Shown here piece by piece: positions 25,661 through 36,888 of a stretch of 64,000 nt of DNA. Under the pieces are notes generated by a model, which saw only the letters and a list, made by a program, of their open reading frames with translations, was not told where the DNA came from and searched no databases. The number at the start of each line of letters is the position of its first letter. The first letter of the stretch is position 1. The translations under genes were made by a program, and so were the position numbers. The stretch covers positions 62,001 to 126,000 of the forward strand of contig JARGXX010000099.1 of assembly GCA_030374765.1 (NCBI GenBank), written 5' to 3'. The DNA comes from Agarophyton chilense. Its lineage: Eukaryota; Rhodophyta; Florideophyceae; Gracilariales; Gracilariaceae.

Positions 25661-26091
25661 TGTGGCATTATGCGACACTGTGCGACACTATGAAATGACA
25701 TAGTGACTGTATTTGCAACATGACGGGATGTCATTGTTAGTTTACGCAGAAAGGTCAACTAGCTGATAACGCGAATCGAAGGGACCGCGATAGCAAGTGC
25801 AACGGTCCTCGATTCAAAGTAGCTAATAGACCGGCAACTGCAGTACGCTATTCCTGCCCAGCTAGAGCGAAAGCTACGAAAGAGCACGTAGCTATAGAGC
25901 TCGACGAAAGGGTATAGCATTAGGTATATATAGACAGGTCTGCTCGAGATAGAGGGACCAAGGAAAAAGGAGAACCGAAAACGGAGGAAGAAGAACTCCG
26001 GAGCTTTGTGCTCATTCACATTCGCCTGTAGAGCTAGTCTCCACCCGCTACAGTATTTTATCACAGCATGGCTAATCACCATGAGACCACA
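25661..26091 (+). repeat. 3' LTR of the young copia element
   Basis: Same 431 bp as the 5' LTR with about two differences; followed by the target duplication ACAGT. Confidence 0.95.
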
Positions 26092-26344
26092 ACAGTACCT
26101 AAATGATATTAGAACAGTAAAGACTGAACTCGGTAGAAATGTCATGATGACCACTACAGTGACCATTTCAAGATTTACATCTTCTTTCAAGCAATTAAAA
26201 ATAAAAATTTTAAAATCGTAACGCGGAAAAGGTGCTCATCTGGTGCACATACGGACTTCACGGTCGCCTGCAACATACTCTTATCTAGCATTGGGCGGAA
26301 AATATAGTTTAATGGTTTAGTGATCATCACTCAAAATCGTAGAG
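26092..26344. other. Probable continuation of the element interrupted by the copia insertion
   Basis: AT-rich and without a recognisable protein. By position it is the right-hand flank of the target site at 20502, so it belongs with the decayed YqaJ-bearing transposon or its surroundings. Confidence 0.35.
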
Positions 26345-26525
26345 ATATCCGTGCGCCTGATGCAAAGCGAAGTCACAGAGCGACACAAGCATCAATAAGT
26401 GTACGCTGCGCCGTGATTAGTACCTTGCACTGTAATAAATCAATTACACGGCCGCCGACAGTGGTCCAACTCACTGTCAGGCGAGTCAAAACGGGGAGAG
26501 GCTTCTGCGCACCAATTCCAACAGG
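26345..26525 (+). repeat. Dispersed repeat R2, second copy
   Basis: Partner of the copy at 10427-10605, same orientation. It ends immediately before a TTA followed by the GTGTCTACA end of the palindrome element at 26529. Confidence 0.7.
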
Positions 26526-26528
26526 TTA

Positions 26529-26605
26529 GTGTCTACAAGCCCGGCGGATGGGTTTCACATGAGGCCCGCTTGGGCTCATATGAGGCCAGTTCTATTTTTT
26601 AATAA
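26529..26605 (+). mobile_element. Partial copy of the GTGTCTACA palindrome element
   Basis: Begins GTGTCTACAAGCCCGG after TTA and carries two degenerate copies of the TGGCCTCATATGAGGCCA palindrome (TTTCACATGAGGCCC, GGGCTCATATGAGGCCA). It matches the left ends at 60521 and 63630. Only the end is recognisable. It may be the terminus of the Harbinger-type fossil that follows. Confidence 0.6.
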
Positions 26606-26843
26606 ATTATTAAATATCGCTTGTTTCCATTCTGAAGCGGCGTATTCTATATTCTAAGTAAAAAAACTAATTTTCTACGACTAAGGGACAAAACGGGTTT
26701 GCAAAGAGAAATACAATGAGAACGTGAAGTCAGAAAGCCCAAAAAAAATTAAACTGGATGCAGCAGCGTAGCTGTCATGCTTCTGCAGTTAGCGAAGGAC
26801 GAAACCCGACTAAAACATTTTCAACCATATTCCCATGTCCATT

Positions 26844-27863
26844 TCAAAAGTTCTTTATTGAAGCCTCTCGCAGTTTCATGTGATCCAAAAGAATGTCGAC
26901 TGGATCGAGTAGTGATCGCCACAGTTCAGTCTGTTCATATGAACAACTCGGTCTCGTGACAGTATTGTAGATCTTCTGGCTATTAGGAACATCAGCAGGC
27001 TGCAAACGATATTTGGTCGTTCCATTATACCCGCGTTCTTCGGCAATCATCTTTTGAAGGATTTGGTAACACATCACCATCTCATCGAGATAGTTTAAGC
27101 TGGAAAGGCGTAGTGGTCTATTCAGTATTTCAAAATGTCCATAAAGTGAATTAAAAATGCGCCCTTTCGCTTTTCGTGCGGATGAATGCCCAGACGTGCA
27201 CAACCATTTTTTGCGAGAGTGCGAATTAGTGTGTGATCTGGCAAATATTTTTAATCTATGATATATATCGTCATTAAGACAGTAAATCCAATCGATGATG
27301 GACCCGACAATATTCGTGACTGGTGGTACATCTTGCCACTGCCCAGTACGTATTTGATTAAACAAACAGACTTGATCTATGGTCGAAATATCATTTTTAG
27401 TGTTTGTACTACCAAACATCATATGTAAGTTTCGAAAATTTTCGTCACAGACAACTTCTATTCCTGAACATAAGCTTTCTTTTTTTGATTTTGTATTGAA
27501 CTTGTGAAAGCACTGAAGAGTTACTCCATTCCCAGCCAACACAATCTACTTGTAGCAATTGGGTTTTCAGGTTTTTGTATGTATTTAACTTACCAATTTA
27601 CTGTAATGGTGCAATGATGCAAATGTAATTACATTAAAGGATTCAATTTTTTTATCAACATGTGCTTCTGTCGGGGAGGCACTTCTGGGCACTCTTTCCG
27701 ATCTGCACTTGGCAAGGGAGGAAGAGAGTGCCAATGCGACTCCAGAAGCGCTTGTATAGACTTTTGAAATATTAAGTAGGCGTACTGCATTGGGTAGTTA
27801 TTATACTTAGCAGTTACACCAAATAGTCCAACAATAAAAGCCTACGTTATTCTACATCACTAT
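26844..27863 (-). pseudogene. PIF/Harbinger transposase remnant, C-terminal part
   Basis: Plain DNA-transposon transposase of the PIF/Harbinger type (DDE, plant-transposon-protein family). Reading the minus strand from about 27560: VDCVGWEWSNS corresponds to the first catalytic Asp region, then VVCDENFRNLHMMFGS and NTKNDISTIDQ (the family's NND-like second Asp region), SARKAKGRIFNSLYGHFEIL (the family's R-x-x-V-E-x-x-F-G-x-L position) and MVMCYQILQKMIAEERGY near the end. One frame change lies just after the first Asp region and the GNND is degenerate, so it is dead. The stretch 27560-27863 is non-coding and holds an imperfect hairpin (GGCACTTCTGG...CCAGAAGCGC, about 27678-27758). The gypsy element is inserted at 27863. 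Confidence 0.72.
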
Positions 27864-29007
27864 TGTGGGTCGCGGAACGTGTGGAATGTTCCGGCACTGC
27901 TGTAACACACGTGTAGGATGTGCCAGCAGCGCCGGGAGTTCCTACATCTTTGTTGACGCCGACGTTGCAGTGGTATTCTGGTGATGTCAGGCGTAGTTGT
28001 TACATTTTAATTGGTTAGTGTGCTGCTGTACTGGCTTCTAGAAGCCAATAGAGTAACCTAGAAGCACACCGTAGTAATAAGTGAGTATCAATGCGTTGCA
28101 GCCCATTCTGTGGGTTCTAGATCTCTATAAAAGGGCCTCTGAAGTCTCCGAACACCATCTCGGACGACCTCAAGCCAACAAACACCCAATTCAACTATTT
28201 CCTTTGGCTTCGAGCCCTTCAACTATAACAAAAGGTGAGGCGTTTGCCGCCTAGGGTCCAGTGAGGCGCTTGCCGCTGGAGGAGCAACCCTATAATTATC
28301 TAAAATCGGTGAGGCGTTTGCCGCCGTATAGAGGACCAGTGAGGCGTTTGCCGCTGGAAGGTGCACCCTCTATCAGCCCACTGTACCGGTTGAAGCGCCT
28401 TTGGCGTGGACGGGAGACGGCTTGTGTGTACCAACGGTACTGCGTCTGGCAAGGGGTCCCCCACAGAGTGAAAAGCCTGTGTCGGTCGGTAAGACCTGGA
28501 GGATTCCTGGGATTCAGTACTGGACGGGAAGCTGCCGCAAGTGGTGCCGCGTAACCTTTCCTGCAAAAGGCCAGCTTGGGTATATGAGTGAAGGCATATC
28601 TCGCTGTCATTAGCTCTCCTCCGGAAGCCTTGTAGGGATTGTATACGCGTGCTTCTGGTTGGCGCAGAAGTACGTAGGCTGCAGAATCGTCTCACATCCG
28701 GAGTGTCTTATCGGAAGTCGGGAGTCTGACTCCTAGTGACCATTGACATAAGTCTTTCGTTGCGTATCGTCCTAAGAAGATTTTGGAGAATTATCGCTAG
28801 GTTGAGCTTCGTCCTCCCCTTGTTATTTTATCTATTTTTATCTGACGGGTTGAGTATTCTCCCTGTCTTGCCGTTCTACTTATCTCTTTGCGAAACCGAA
28901 CTACACTTATCTGTACGGGCCTTTTTTGGCTACGAGGGACTCCCATTTACATTGACTTTTACTGTCAAGTTGGCCCACCGCGTCACACTCCCAAGATGGC
29001 GCCCACA
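27864..29007 (+). repeat. 5' LTR of the gypsy element
   Basis: 1144 bp. TATAAAAG at 28126-28133 is a likely TATA box. Downstream, four short repeats of the type GTGAGGCGTTTGCCGC (28234-28350) lie in what should be the transcribed leader. The last 12 bp hold the first four codons of the gag-pol frame. Confidence 0.95.
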
Positions 29008-32000
29008 TGGTACTCTCGAGGAGGCAGTTCCGTGGAAGCCGGCCCTTCAGTTACTACCTTCGATGGTTCATCTATTGATGTTGTGAAGTTCTTTTTCTAT
29101 TTCGAAAATGTTGCTATGAGAGGAAAATCCAAGGAAGAGATGGCATTAGAATTGCTCGGTTTCCTAGAGAAGGAGGCGTTCGAGTTTTATTATGATACTT
29201 ATGCTGTCAATGGTTCACTCTCTGAAGAAGCAAAAGATTATGAATCTGTCAAGAAAACCTTCATCAATCGATTCGGAGAAGTTAAAGAACCTGAGGAAGA
29301 CATTCGATTGGCAATATCGGCAAAATTGGATTACGGTGACTTAGTTGGTTCAATGAGTTACATGGATAACCTCTTTCAGAAGGCGGGTTTTAATGCCGAG
29401 GCGAAGTTTGGCCTTTTGAAAAAGGCTGTTATGGGGTACGCAGACCTGGCCCAGTTTGTCATCTTTCGAGGTGCAGAAAACTATGACGAGTTAAAGGTTC
29501 AAGTGAAAGCCTTTGACACTGCCAAGAAAACGATTGGACCACATGTCTCGTTCTTTACCCCACCAAAGCGTATTGTCCCTAATCCTAGGATCCTTGAAGG
29601 TCCTTCTTCGTCCCATGGTTTGGAGTCTAAGGTCGACAAGTTAGCAGATCAGCTTTCACAGCTCTCTCTCATGATGAAGAAATCACAGACAGATCGCCGA
29701 GACTCAGAAAGGTCTTGTTCTTACTGTAGGAAGCCCGGACATTACGCTTCTCAGTGTGACTCAAACCCGCATCGTGATACGAGATGTAATCGGTGTGGCA
29801 AGATGGGACATTCTGAAATCACCTGTTGGCGACGGATATGGCCCGACGAAGCTCGAAAGGTATCAAACAATTCTGAAGAACAGAGAGAAACCTCAAATAA
29901 TGATCGAAAAGGGCCTGATCCTGTTTCAATTGTGACGGAGGACTCAGAAACGACTGATGTCGTAGCTGCAATGAAAAGAACCGTGGACGGAGAAGCGCTA
30001 CCAAAACAGCTTCGCTCGGAAGGCAAAGCGCCCATTCCGTTCATGTTGAACCCGCCTCTTCATGAAGAAAGAGTTCGTCGTAAGAAGATTACCGAAGGTA
30101 AGCCAAGAAAGCAGAAGCAGAGGAAGCCGAAGAAAGAGAACATACCAGATCATGCAAGCAAGTATAATGTAATTACAGAGTTGGCAAACGCCTCTTCTGG
30201 GATCACGTTTGGCCAGTTGATGCGCGGAGATGCCGACGATGCCAAGAAACAGATCAGAAAGCTTATTAGTCGCCGAAGCACTGTTCGCCGTCCTTTTGTG
30301 GGCCCTGTTGCCAAGCACCCTAGACGTTTAAAAGCTGTTTCTGTCGGAATATTCGGGAGGGAAACTGAAGCTCTGCTTGATTCTGGCGCTGTTCCTAATC
30401 TAATCTCAAGGAAGTTGTGCGAAAAGCTTTCTCTGAACCCCAAGGAAACCTCAAAAAAGATTACTGTCGCCAATGGAGACAGTGCTTCATGCAGAGGAGT
30501 TCTTCACGACGTGCCAGTCTCCTTCGGAGGTATATCAGTTCCGCTAGATTTTCTTGTCATTGAAGGGCCACCGTTCGATGTCATCATCGGGTGCCCAACT
30601 CTAGAGATGCTACAGGCTTGCTTAGACCTTGGCAACCAACAAGTGAAGATGAAGATTGCCGGACAGAAGATTATACTCGGTTTTGACTACGCCCGTGTTG
30701 AGGCCCCAGATGGAGAAGGATCTGATACGGATAGTGAAGACTTTACGTCAGATTCTGATGCCGCTGTTGAGGATACTGTCTCTGAAGATGAAGACCTGGT
30801 CGTGGCTCTTACTGACAAAGTGAGAATTGATGAAGATGAGATTATACCGGAACTGAATATATCTGGATCCGATCCTCAGGAAGAACTTTTGCTGTCCAAG
30901 TTGTCTCACATACCTACGAAAGAAAAAGGAAAATTTATTTCGAGTTTGAAGGAGACCAATGTCATCGCTTGGACCCTGATGGACCTCCGCCCAGCAGATG
31001 TTCCAGCATCACATTCGTTCGAACTGACTATCAACAAGCCTATATATTTCAGAGCGAGAAGAATGTCTCCTAGGCACAATGAGTTCATCCGGGAAGAGAT
31101 CGATTTATTACTGGAGGCAGGTATCATTACTCCTTCTGCATCAGCGTGGTCCTTTCATGTTGTTATCGCAACCAAGAAGGATGGTAGCCCCAGGTTCTGC
31201 GTGGATTACCGAGAACTCAACCGTGTCATGAAAGCCGATCGATGGCCGTTGCCACGTATGGAAGAGATCTTTGATGACTTAGGCGGATGCTGTTTCTTTA
31301 CAACGCTTGATCTTTTCACTGGATACTGGCAAGTGAAAATGTCGGAAGAGTGCAAAGAAATGACTACTTTCGTATGCAGATATGGGACCTTCATGTTCGA
31401 AGTAATGCCATTTGGACTTATGAATGCTCCTTCTACCTTTCAGCGTATGATGGACGTCGTCCTCCGTGGGCTTTCCTTCGTCCGGGTCTATATCGACGAC
31501 GTTGTAATCTTTTCGAGAAGTCTCGAAGAACATGTACGGCACATCCGGTCTGTCTTGGAACGAATAAGTATGCATGGCCTTAAACTGAAGTTATCAAAGT
31601 GTTTCTTTGCCCTTCCTAAGGTACATCTTCTCGGCCACGTTATTGACGCGAGTGGCGTTTCAGTAGATCAAGCAAAGATTGATAAGATTCAGGAGGCACC
31701 CATACCTTCCACCACGACGGAGTTTAGATCATTCCTTGGCCTAGCCGGATACTATCGTCGCTTCATCAGAAACTTTGCTGAGACTTCGGCAGTGCTTCAC
31801 AGTGCTACCTCGGGAAATAAAATCCTGACTTGGACTGAAGACATGCTTGACGCCTTCCACGGGTTGAAGAAGAAGTTAACTGAGCCACCAGTGTTGTCAT
31901 TCCCGGACTTTGAGAAACCTTTCATTGTTGAGACAGATGCGTCGAGTGTGTCGCTTGGGGCCGTGTTGTCTCAGAAGAAAGAAGACGGTAGGATCCACCC

Positions 32001-33620
32001 CTTGCAGTTCGCTAGTCGCACGATGACTGCAGCGGAAAGGAACTATTCTGCATCTGAGAGGGAAGCATTGGCAGTCATATTTGCCCTGAAAAAGTTCAGA
32101 GTGTATCTTCTCTCCTCTGTTCCGTTCAAAGTTATTACGGATCATATGGCTCTCCGATATGCCTTTCAGAAACGTGATATACATGGTCGCCTAGCCCGTT
32201 GGCTCGATTTCCTTGCCGAGTATGACTTTGAGATAGTATATCGGGCTGGGAAGGACAACGGTGCTGCCGACTATCTTTCGAGGATTCTCCATGGTGATAA
32301 GGTTGAGTTGCACGAGGATGAAGGAGACCTCGTATGCCTCATAGGTGACACTGATCAATTTCGTGGACTTGAACCATACTATGCAAACATTGCCCGTTAT
32401 CTCTGTGGAATGTCAATGAACGAACATGACAGTCATGTTCGCCAAATCGTGAGACGGAATGCGAAACGGTTCTTAGTTTGGGAAGGAAAGCTATTCAGGC
32501 GCACTACAAAGGGTCTACGAGTCGTACCAGATGTTTCTCATAGGCAGAGTATACTGAGGTCTTTTCATGACGATATCGGACACTGGGACGTCAAGGCTAC
32601 AAGGAAGTTTATTACGGAGAGGTTTTGGTGGCCTACAATGTATCGAGAAACTGGGGATTACGTCAAAAGCTGTGACGCTTGTCAGAGGATGGCACCACTT
32701 CCACAGTACTATACTAGCCTTCTAACACCGGTTTCGTCTCTGTTTGATGTGTTTTCAATTGACTTTGCCGGTCCTTTCCAGAAGAGCAAGGCAGGAAACC
32801 GATTTCTCTTGGTTTGTGTTGAGCATCTTACTGGATGGCCGATTGCCGCCCCGACAAGGAATTCAACGTCAGAAACTGTAGTAGAATTTGTGAAAAGTGG
32901 AATCATCGCCCCTTTTGGCCTTCCCCGTGTCATCGTATCCGACAATGCGACCTGTTTCACGTCCATGTCACTCGTTTCGTTCATGAAAGAGAAAGGAATC
33001 AAGTGGAAAACTGTTCTGGCTTACGCACCTATGTCCAATGGTAGGGCTGAGAGAATGGTTGGTACACTTAAACGAGCTCTTGGAAAGACTGTCTTAGCCC
33101 GTGGTTCAAGCTGGGATGATGACCTCCCTTCAGTTCTATATGGATATCGACGTCGCCATCTTGCCAGCGGAATATCGCCTTTTGAATTGCTTTATGGCGT
33201 GAAACCACGTATGACATCGTATGACTCGGGTGTGGCGGTGCAGCATGGGGATTCTTCACAGATATTTAGGACCTTGGAGACTTTAGCTTCATCTAATCCT
33301 CGGGCAGCGCGTGCTGAGATGAGAGTTACTAGGGATATTCCGGAGAAGAAGATAAGAAAGTTCCAGGTTGGAGATGAGGTTTTGGTGGCGAAGGGGAAGG
33401 CGCTGAATACCACAGTGAAGTGGCCGGCATTCTCCTCAAAGTACTTTGTACCTTGCCGTGTTGTCCGTGCAGATCACCCCAGGTACACTTTGGTCTCACC
33501 ACACAACCGCTATACTCGTCAAGGGATACATTGTCGACGCCTCAAAATCTATCTGCCGCGACCATTGGATGCTGAAGTTTCCGGGTTGCCGCGGCGTAGC
33601 AACCGTTGAGCTTGGGGCTG

Positions 33621-34764
33621 TGTGGGTCGCGGAACGTGTGGAATGTTCCGGCACTGCTGTAATACACGTGTAGGATATGCCAGCAGCGCCGGGAGTTCCT
33701 ACATCTTTGTTGACGCCGACGTTGCAGTGGTATTCTGGTGATGTCAGGCGTAGTTGTTACATTTTAATTGGTTAGTGTGCTGCTGTACTGGCTTCTAGAA
33801 GCCAATAGAGTAACCTAGAAGCACACCGTAGTAATAAGTGAGTATCAATGCGTTGCAGCCCATTCTGTGGGTTCTAGATCTCTATAAAAGGGCCTCTGAA
33901 GTCTCCGAACACCATCTCGGACGACCTCAAGCCAACAAACACCCAATTCAACTATTTCCTTTGGCTTCGAGCCCTTCAACTATAACAAAAGGTGAGGCGT
34001 TTGCCGCCTAGGGTCCAGTGAGGCGCTTGCCGCTGGAGGAGCAACCCTATAATTATCTAAAATCGGTGAGGCGTTTGCCGCCGTATAGAGGACCAGTGAG
34101 GCGTTTGCCGCTGGAAGGTGCACCCTCTATCAGCCCACTGTACCGGTTGAAGCGCCTTTGGCGTGGACGGGAGACGGCTTGTGTGTACCAACGGTACTGC
34201 GTCTGGCAAGGGGTCCCCCACAGAGTGAAAAGCCTGTGTCGGTCGGTAAGACCTGGAGGATTCCTGGGATTCAGTACTGGACGGGAAGCTGCCGCAAGTG
34301 GTGCCGCGTAACCTTTCCTGCAAAAGGCCAGCTTGGGTATATGAGTGAAGGCATATCTCGCTGTCATTAGCTCTCCTCGGGAAGCCTTGTAGGGATTGTA
34401 TACGCGTGCTTCTGGTTGGCGCAGAAGTACGTAGGCTGCAGAATCGTCTCACATCCGGAGTGTCTTATCGGAAGTCGGGAGTCTGACTCCTAGTGACCAT
34501 TGACATAAGTCTTTCGTTGCGTATCGTCCTAAGAAGATTTTGGAGAATTATCGCTAGGTTGAGCTTCGTCCTCCCCTTGTTATTTTATCTATTTTTATCT
34601 GACGGGTTGAGTATTCTCCCTGTCTTGCCGTTCTACTTATCTCTTTGCGAAACCGAACTACACTTATCTGTACGGGCCTTTTTTGGCTACGAGGGACTCC
34701 CATTTACATTGACTTTTACTGTCAAGTTGGCCCACCGCGTCACACTCCCAAGATGGCGCCCACA
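33621..34764 (+). repeat. 3' LTR of the gypsy element
   Basis: Same 1144 bp as the 5' LTR with about three differences; followed by the target duplication ACTAT. Confidence 0.95.
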
Positions 34765-35230
34765 ACTATATTCCAGCAAGTCCAAATTCTAAACAACAAA
34801 TCAATAAACGGATCAATATAGAATTCCAACAAATAGTTCCTTCCATGAAATTATATCAACTCATAACACTACTACACATATAAAACCTGTAAATCCTAGC
34901 GAGGCGCTGTTAGACATTACCACTCTCATTTTGAATAAGTTTGGAAGTCGGAGATATTCATTCTTTAAGCAGTTACTTAATTTGAAAATTGTTTCAAAGA
35001 CAAAAATTGTAGATTCCTGTAACCGAACGTACGAGACATCATCATCTGTAGCAAGACCTAAACTGAATTTAAAAAGAGCTGCAGTCATTTCTTGGTCGGT
35101 GGATGCACCAAGAATACCTGTTGCGTCTGATAATTGTGTCTTTGGTACGTTGCTGACAATGTATCCGTTTAGTCGCCCATTAAGATTTCTACACGTGTGG
35201 GTTCTTTTTAGGAATTGCGCTGGTGAGTAG
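34765..35230 (-). pseudogene. Probable N-terminal part of the split Harbinger transposase
   Basis: A minus-strand frame (about 35088-34861) reads ALFKFSLGLATDDDVSYVRL, then KNEYLRLPNLF and SLGFTGF. This follows the region upstream of the first catalytic Asp in Harbinger transposases (L-x-x-L-A-x-G, EYLR-x-P, A-R-G-F-P-G). It lies on the same strand as the C-terminal part at 26844-27863, across the gypsy insertion, in the order expected for one gene. Several hundred non-coding bases separate the two parts even without the gypsy element, so another insertion or an intron is needed. Alternative: a chance-adjacent second copy. Confidence 0.5.
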
Positions 35231-36056
35231 GGATGCCCTTAGAAAACGCTTTTCCCAAGCCGCGCCCTTGATTGGTTATTTCATTTACTTTTTAATTTTA
35301 TTTAATTATTTCAGAGCCTGTTAACAAGACGTTTCGTTGCAACAACAAGAAGAATGAAAGCACAGTGTTGGAACGACATCGTGATCGTGCTGGTTGCGTA
35401 GTGTGCGCTCGCGTGGTGTGGGCACAGGCGCAGGAAAGAGGGGAGCAAAGAAGCAGCCCGCAACAGACTCTTCGGTCTGGCCACTTCTCCCCGGGCTGGC
35501 CCCATCCGTTAGGCGCCAGCCCGCTTTACTTAGTAATCGCTCCTTCTCCCGGGCCGCTCCTCTGGGAGGGGCGCGGGAGGTGCGCGAGGTGCGCCCAGCG
35601 GAGAGACAGCTCTGACAGGCTGTCACACACAGACAACTATAGTCAGGCATTGACATCTCCTGCAAGAATTCAAACTGCTTTTGGGGCTATGAATTATTGA
35701 GAACGGCTGAGCTGATATCCGATAACCTTATCTTCCCTTCCCTTGTCTTTAGAAATAACTAAAAGACAATCAGCTTTTAAGATTTCAAAAACAGAGCTCT
35801 CTTCGGTCTGTGCGCTGGGTCGATACTTGCGCGGTTTGAACTCAAAACAAACTGCTGAAGTGCCCAACCGTTTTTTGGGTCGCCATGCAACCCACGCTCT
35901 GAGCTCCCTTCTGGCAGTATCCTCTTCGGGATACAGTGGCTCCAGTTGCTACCGGGGTCAATAATGAAGAAACTAAGAAATTGGATTAAACAGAGCTTTA
36001 GTGTTCTCGTTTAAAAAGATGTTCGGGGTAGCAATTGCTGGCGCCCGTTAGTGGGC
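35231..36056. other. Intergenic with a GC-rich patch
   Basis: 35440-35640 is GC-rich with CCCGGG-type short palindromes and is open in several frames from composition alone. No gene or family recognised. Confidence 0.4.
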
Positions 36057-36604
36057 GCAAGGTGCCAACAATAACCTTAGTGGTTTCGAAACATGTCGGA
36101 AAACAATTATTTTTTGCTACTGTTTGAGGTTTCAAGAGCTTGTAAGTCTACCTTATGGTAGAATTTGACCTCATATGACGTCAATGTCGAATAGACAGTA
36201 GCCGCTGGACAAAACGCCACGCTCTATCTAGACACACCCCCGGGCTGCTGTCTGTTGACTGGCGTTGTACACTTGCTGCATGATACCAGTTCATGTGTAG
36301 TCTTTTTGTCTGTCGTTTCGTGTGCACAGGGCCCAAGGTGCCAACAATAACCTTGGTGGTTTCGAAACATGTCGGAAAACAATTATTTTTTGCTACTGTT
36401 TGAGGTTTCAAGAGCTTGTAAGTCTACCTTATGGTAGAATTTGACCTCATATGACGTCAATGTCGAATAGACAGTAGCCGCTGGACAAAACGCCACGCTC
36501 TATCTAGACACCCCCCCGGGCTGCTGTATGTCGACTGGCGTTGTACACTTGCTGCATGATACCAGTTCATGTGTAGTCTTTTTGTCTGTCGTTTCGTGTG
36601 CACA
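36057..36604 (+). repeat. 276-bp tandem duplication upstream of the cysteine-rich gene
   Basis: Two head-to-tail copies with exact period 276 (GGTGCCAACA at 36061 and 36337; TGTGCACA at 36321 and 36597), differing at only a few bases. Each copy carries a perfect CRE-like palindrome TGACGTCA (36176-36183, 36452-36459) and a small hairpin TCTACCTTATGGTAGA. The array ends 285 bp before the ATG of the secreted 8-cysteine protein and about 128 bp before its TATA box, so it may be a duplicated upstream control region. Confidence 0.9.
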
Positions 36605-36731
36605 TGACTTTTCTCATAAGGTTTAAATTAGAGGAACGGCGCAGCTTGCATCTGCATCTCCCGTTAGTCGTAGAAACGGAATGCAGATAACCTTTGACGA
36701 CTATTGCACCCCAAGGATAGAGGAGCCTGAG

Positions 36732-36739
36732 TATAAAAG
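36732..36739 (+). promoter_or_regulatory. TATA box of the cysteine-rich gene
   Basis: TATAAAAG about 157 bp upstream of the ATG at 36889, in a good context for a polymerase II core promoter. Confidence 0.6.
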
Positions 36740-36888
36740 GGGAGGGAACAGCACCAGACTCGCTCATCTCCCCTCATCAGCATCAAGCCCGTAAAACTTG
36801 AACCGTTATCATTCAACTGTTCTGAGCTCTAAATCGGAAGACGGAACACTCTGGCGACAGAATATTCTCAACTTTGGAAGCGCTCAAG

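Larger units (their letters stand above)
20503..26091 (+). mobile_element. Young Ty1/copia LTR retrotransposon, nearly whole
   Basis: 5589-bp element with 431-bp direct LTRs (20503-20933, 25661-26091) that start TGTGGCATTA and end GAGACCACA, flanked by a 5-bp target duplication ACAGT (20498-20502, 26092-26096). The LTRs differ at about two positions (~0.5%), so insertion is recent. Order is gag with a CysHis knuckle (CRNCKQTNHWF...C), integrase (GIVERKNSTVK), then reverse transcriptase (LRISTADIKGAFLQ-like region, VTDDFLLSG) and RNase H (SSFADASFNHG), the Ty1/copia order. Coding is divided over about three long open blocks, so it looks close to whole, with at most a few breaks. A GA/G-rich polypurine tract (GACGGGGGA) abuts the 3' LTR. 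The first ATG lies in the LTR at 20910. Confidence 0.95.
27864..34764 (+). mobile_element. Young Ty3/gypsy LTR retrotransposon, looks whole
   Basis: 6901-bp element with two 1144-bp LTRs (27864-29007, 33621-34764) beginning TGTGGGTCGC and ending GGCGCCCACA, flanked by the 5-bp target duplication ACTAT (27859-27863, 34765-34769). The LTRs differ at about three positions (<0.5%), so it is very recent. One long open frame runs to 33609 and carries gag, two CX2CX4HX4C knuckles (CSYCRKPGHYASQC, CNRCGKMGHSEITC), aspartic protease (LLDSGAVPN), reverse transcriptase (FCVDYRELN, VYIDDVVIF), RNase H (VETDASSVSLG), an H2C2 integrase zinc motif (CDAC) and DDE integrase (VSDNATCF, SNGRAERMVG). RT before integrase is the Ty3/gypsy order. 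The start ATG (28996) is inside the LTR, and a TGG just past the LTR fits a tRNA primer site. Confidence 0.97.

Noticed and set aside
28261-28695. Several open frames inside the gypsy LTRs (repeated at 34018-34452)
   Set aside because: They lie in the LTR leader on both strands, with no protein family; treated as non-coding LTR sequence.
35440-35640. GC-rich palindromic patch as a possible replication origin or attachment site
   Set aside because: Only short CCCGGG-type words are seen; nothing supports a specific function.
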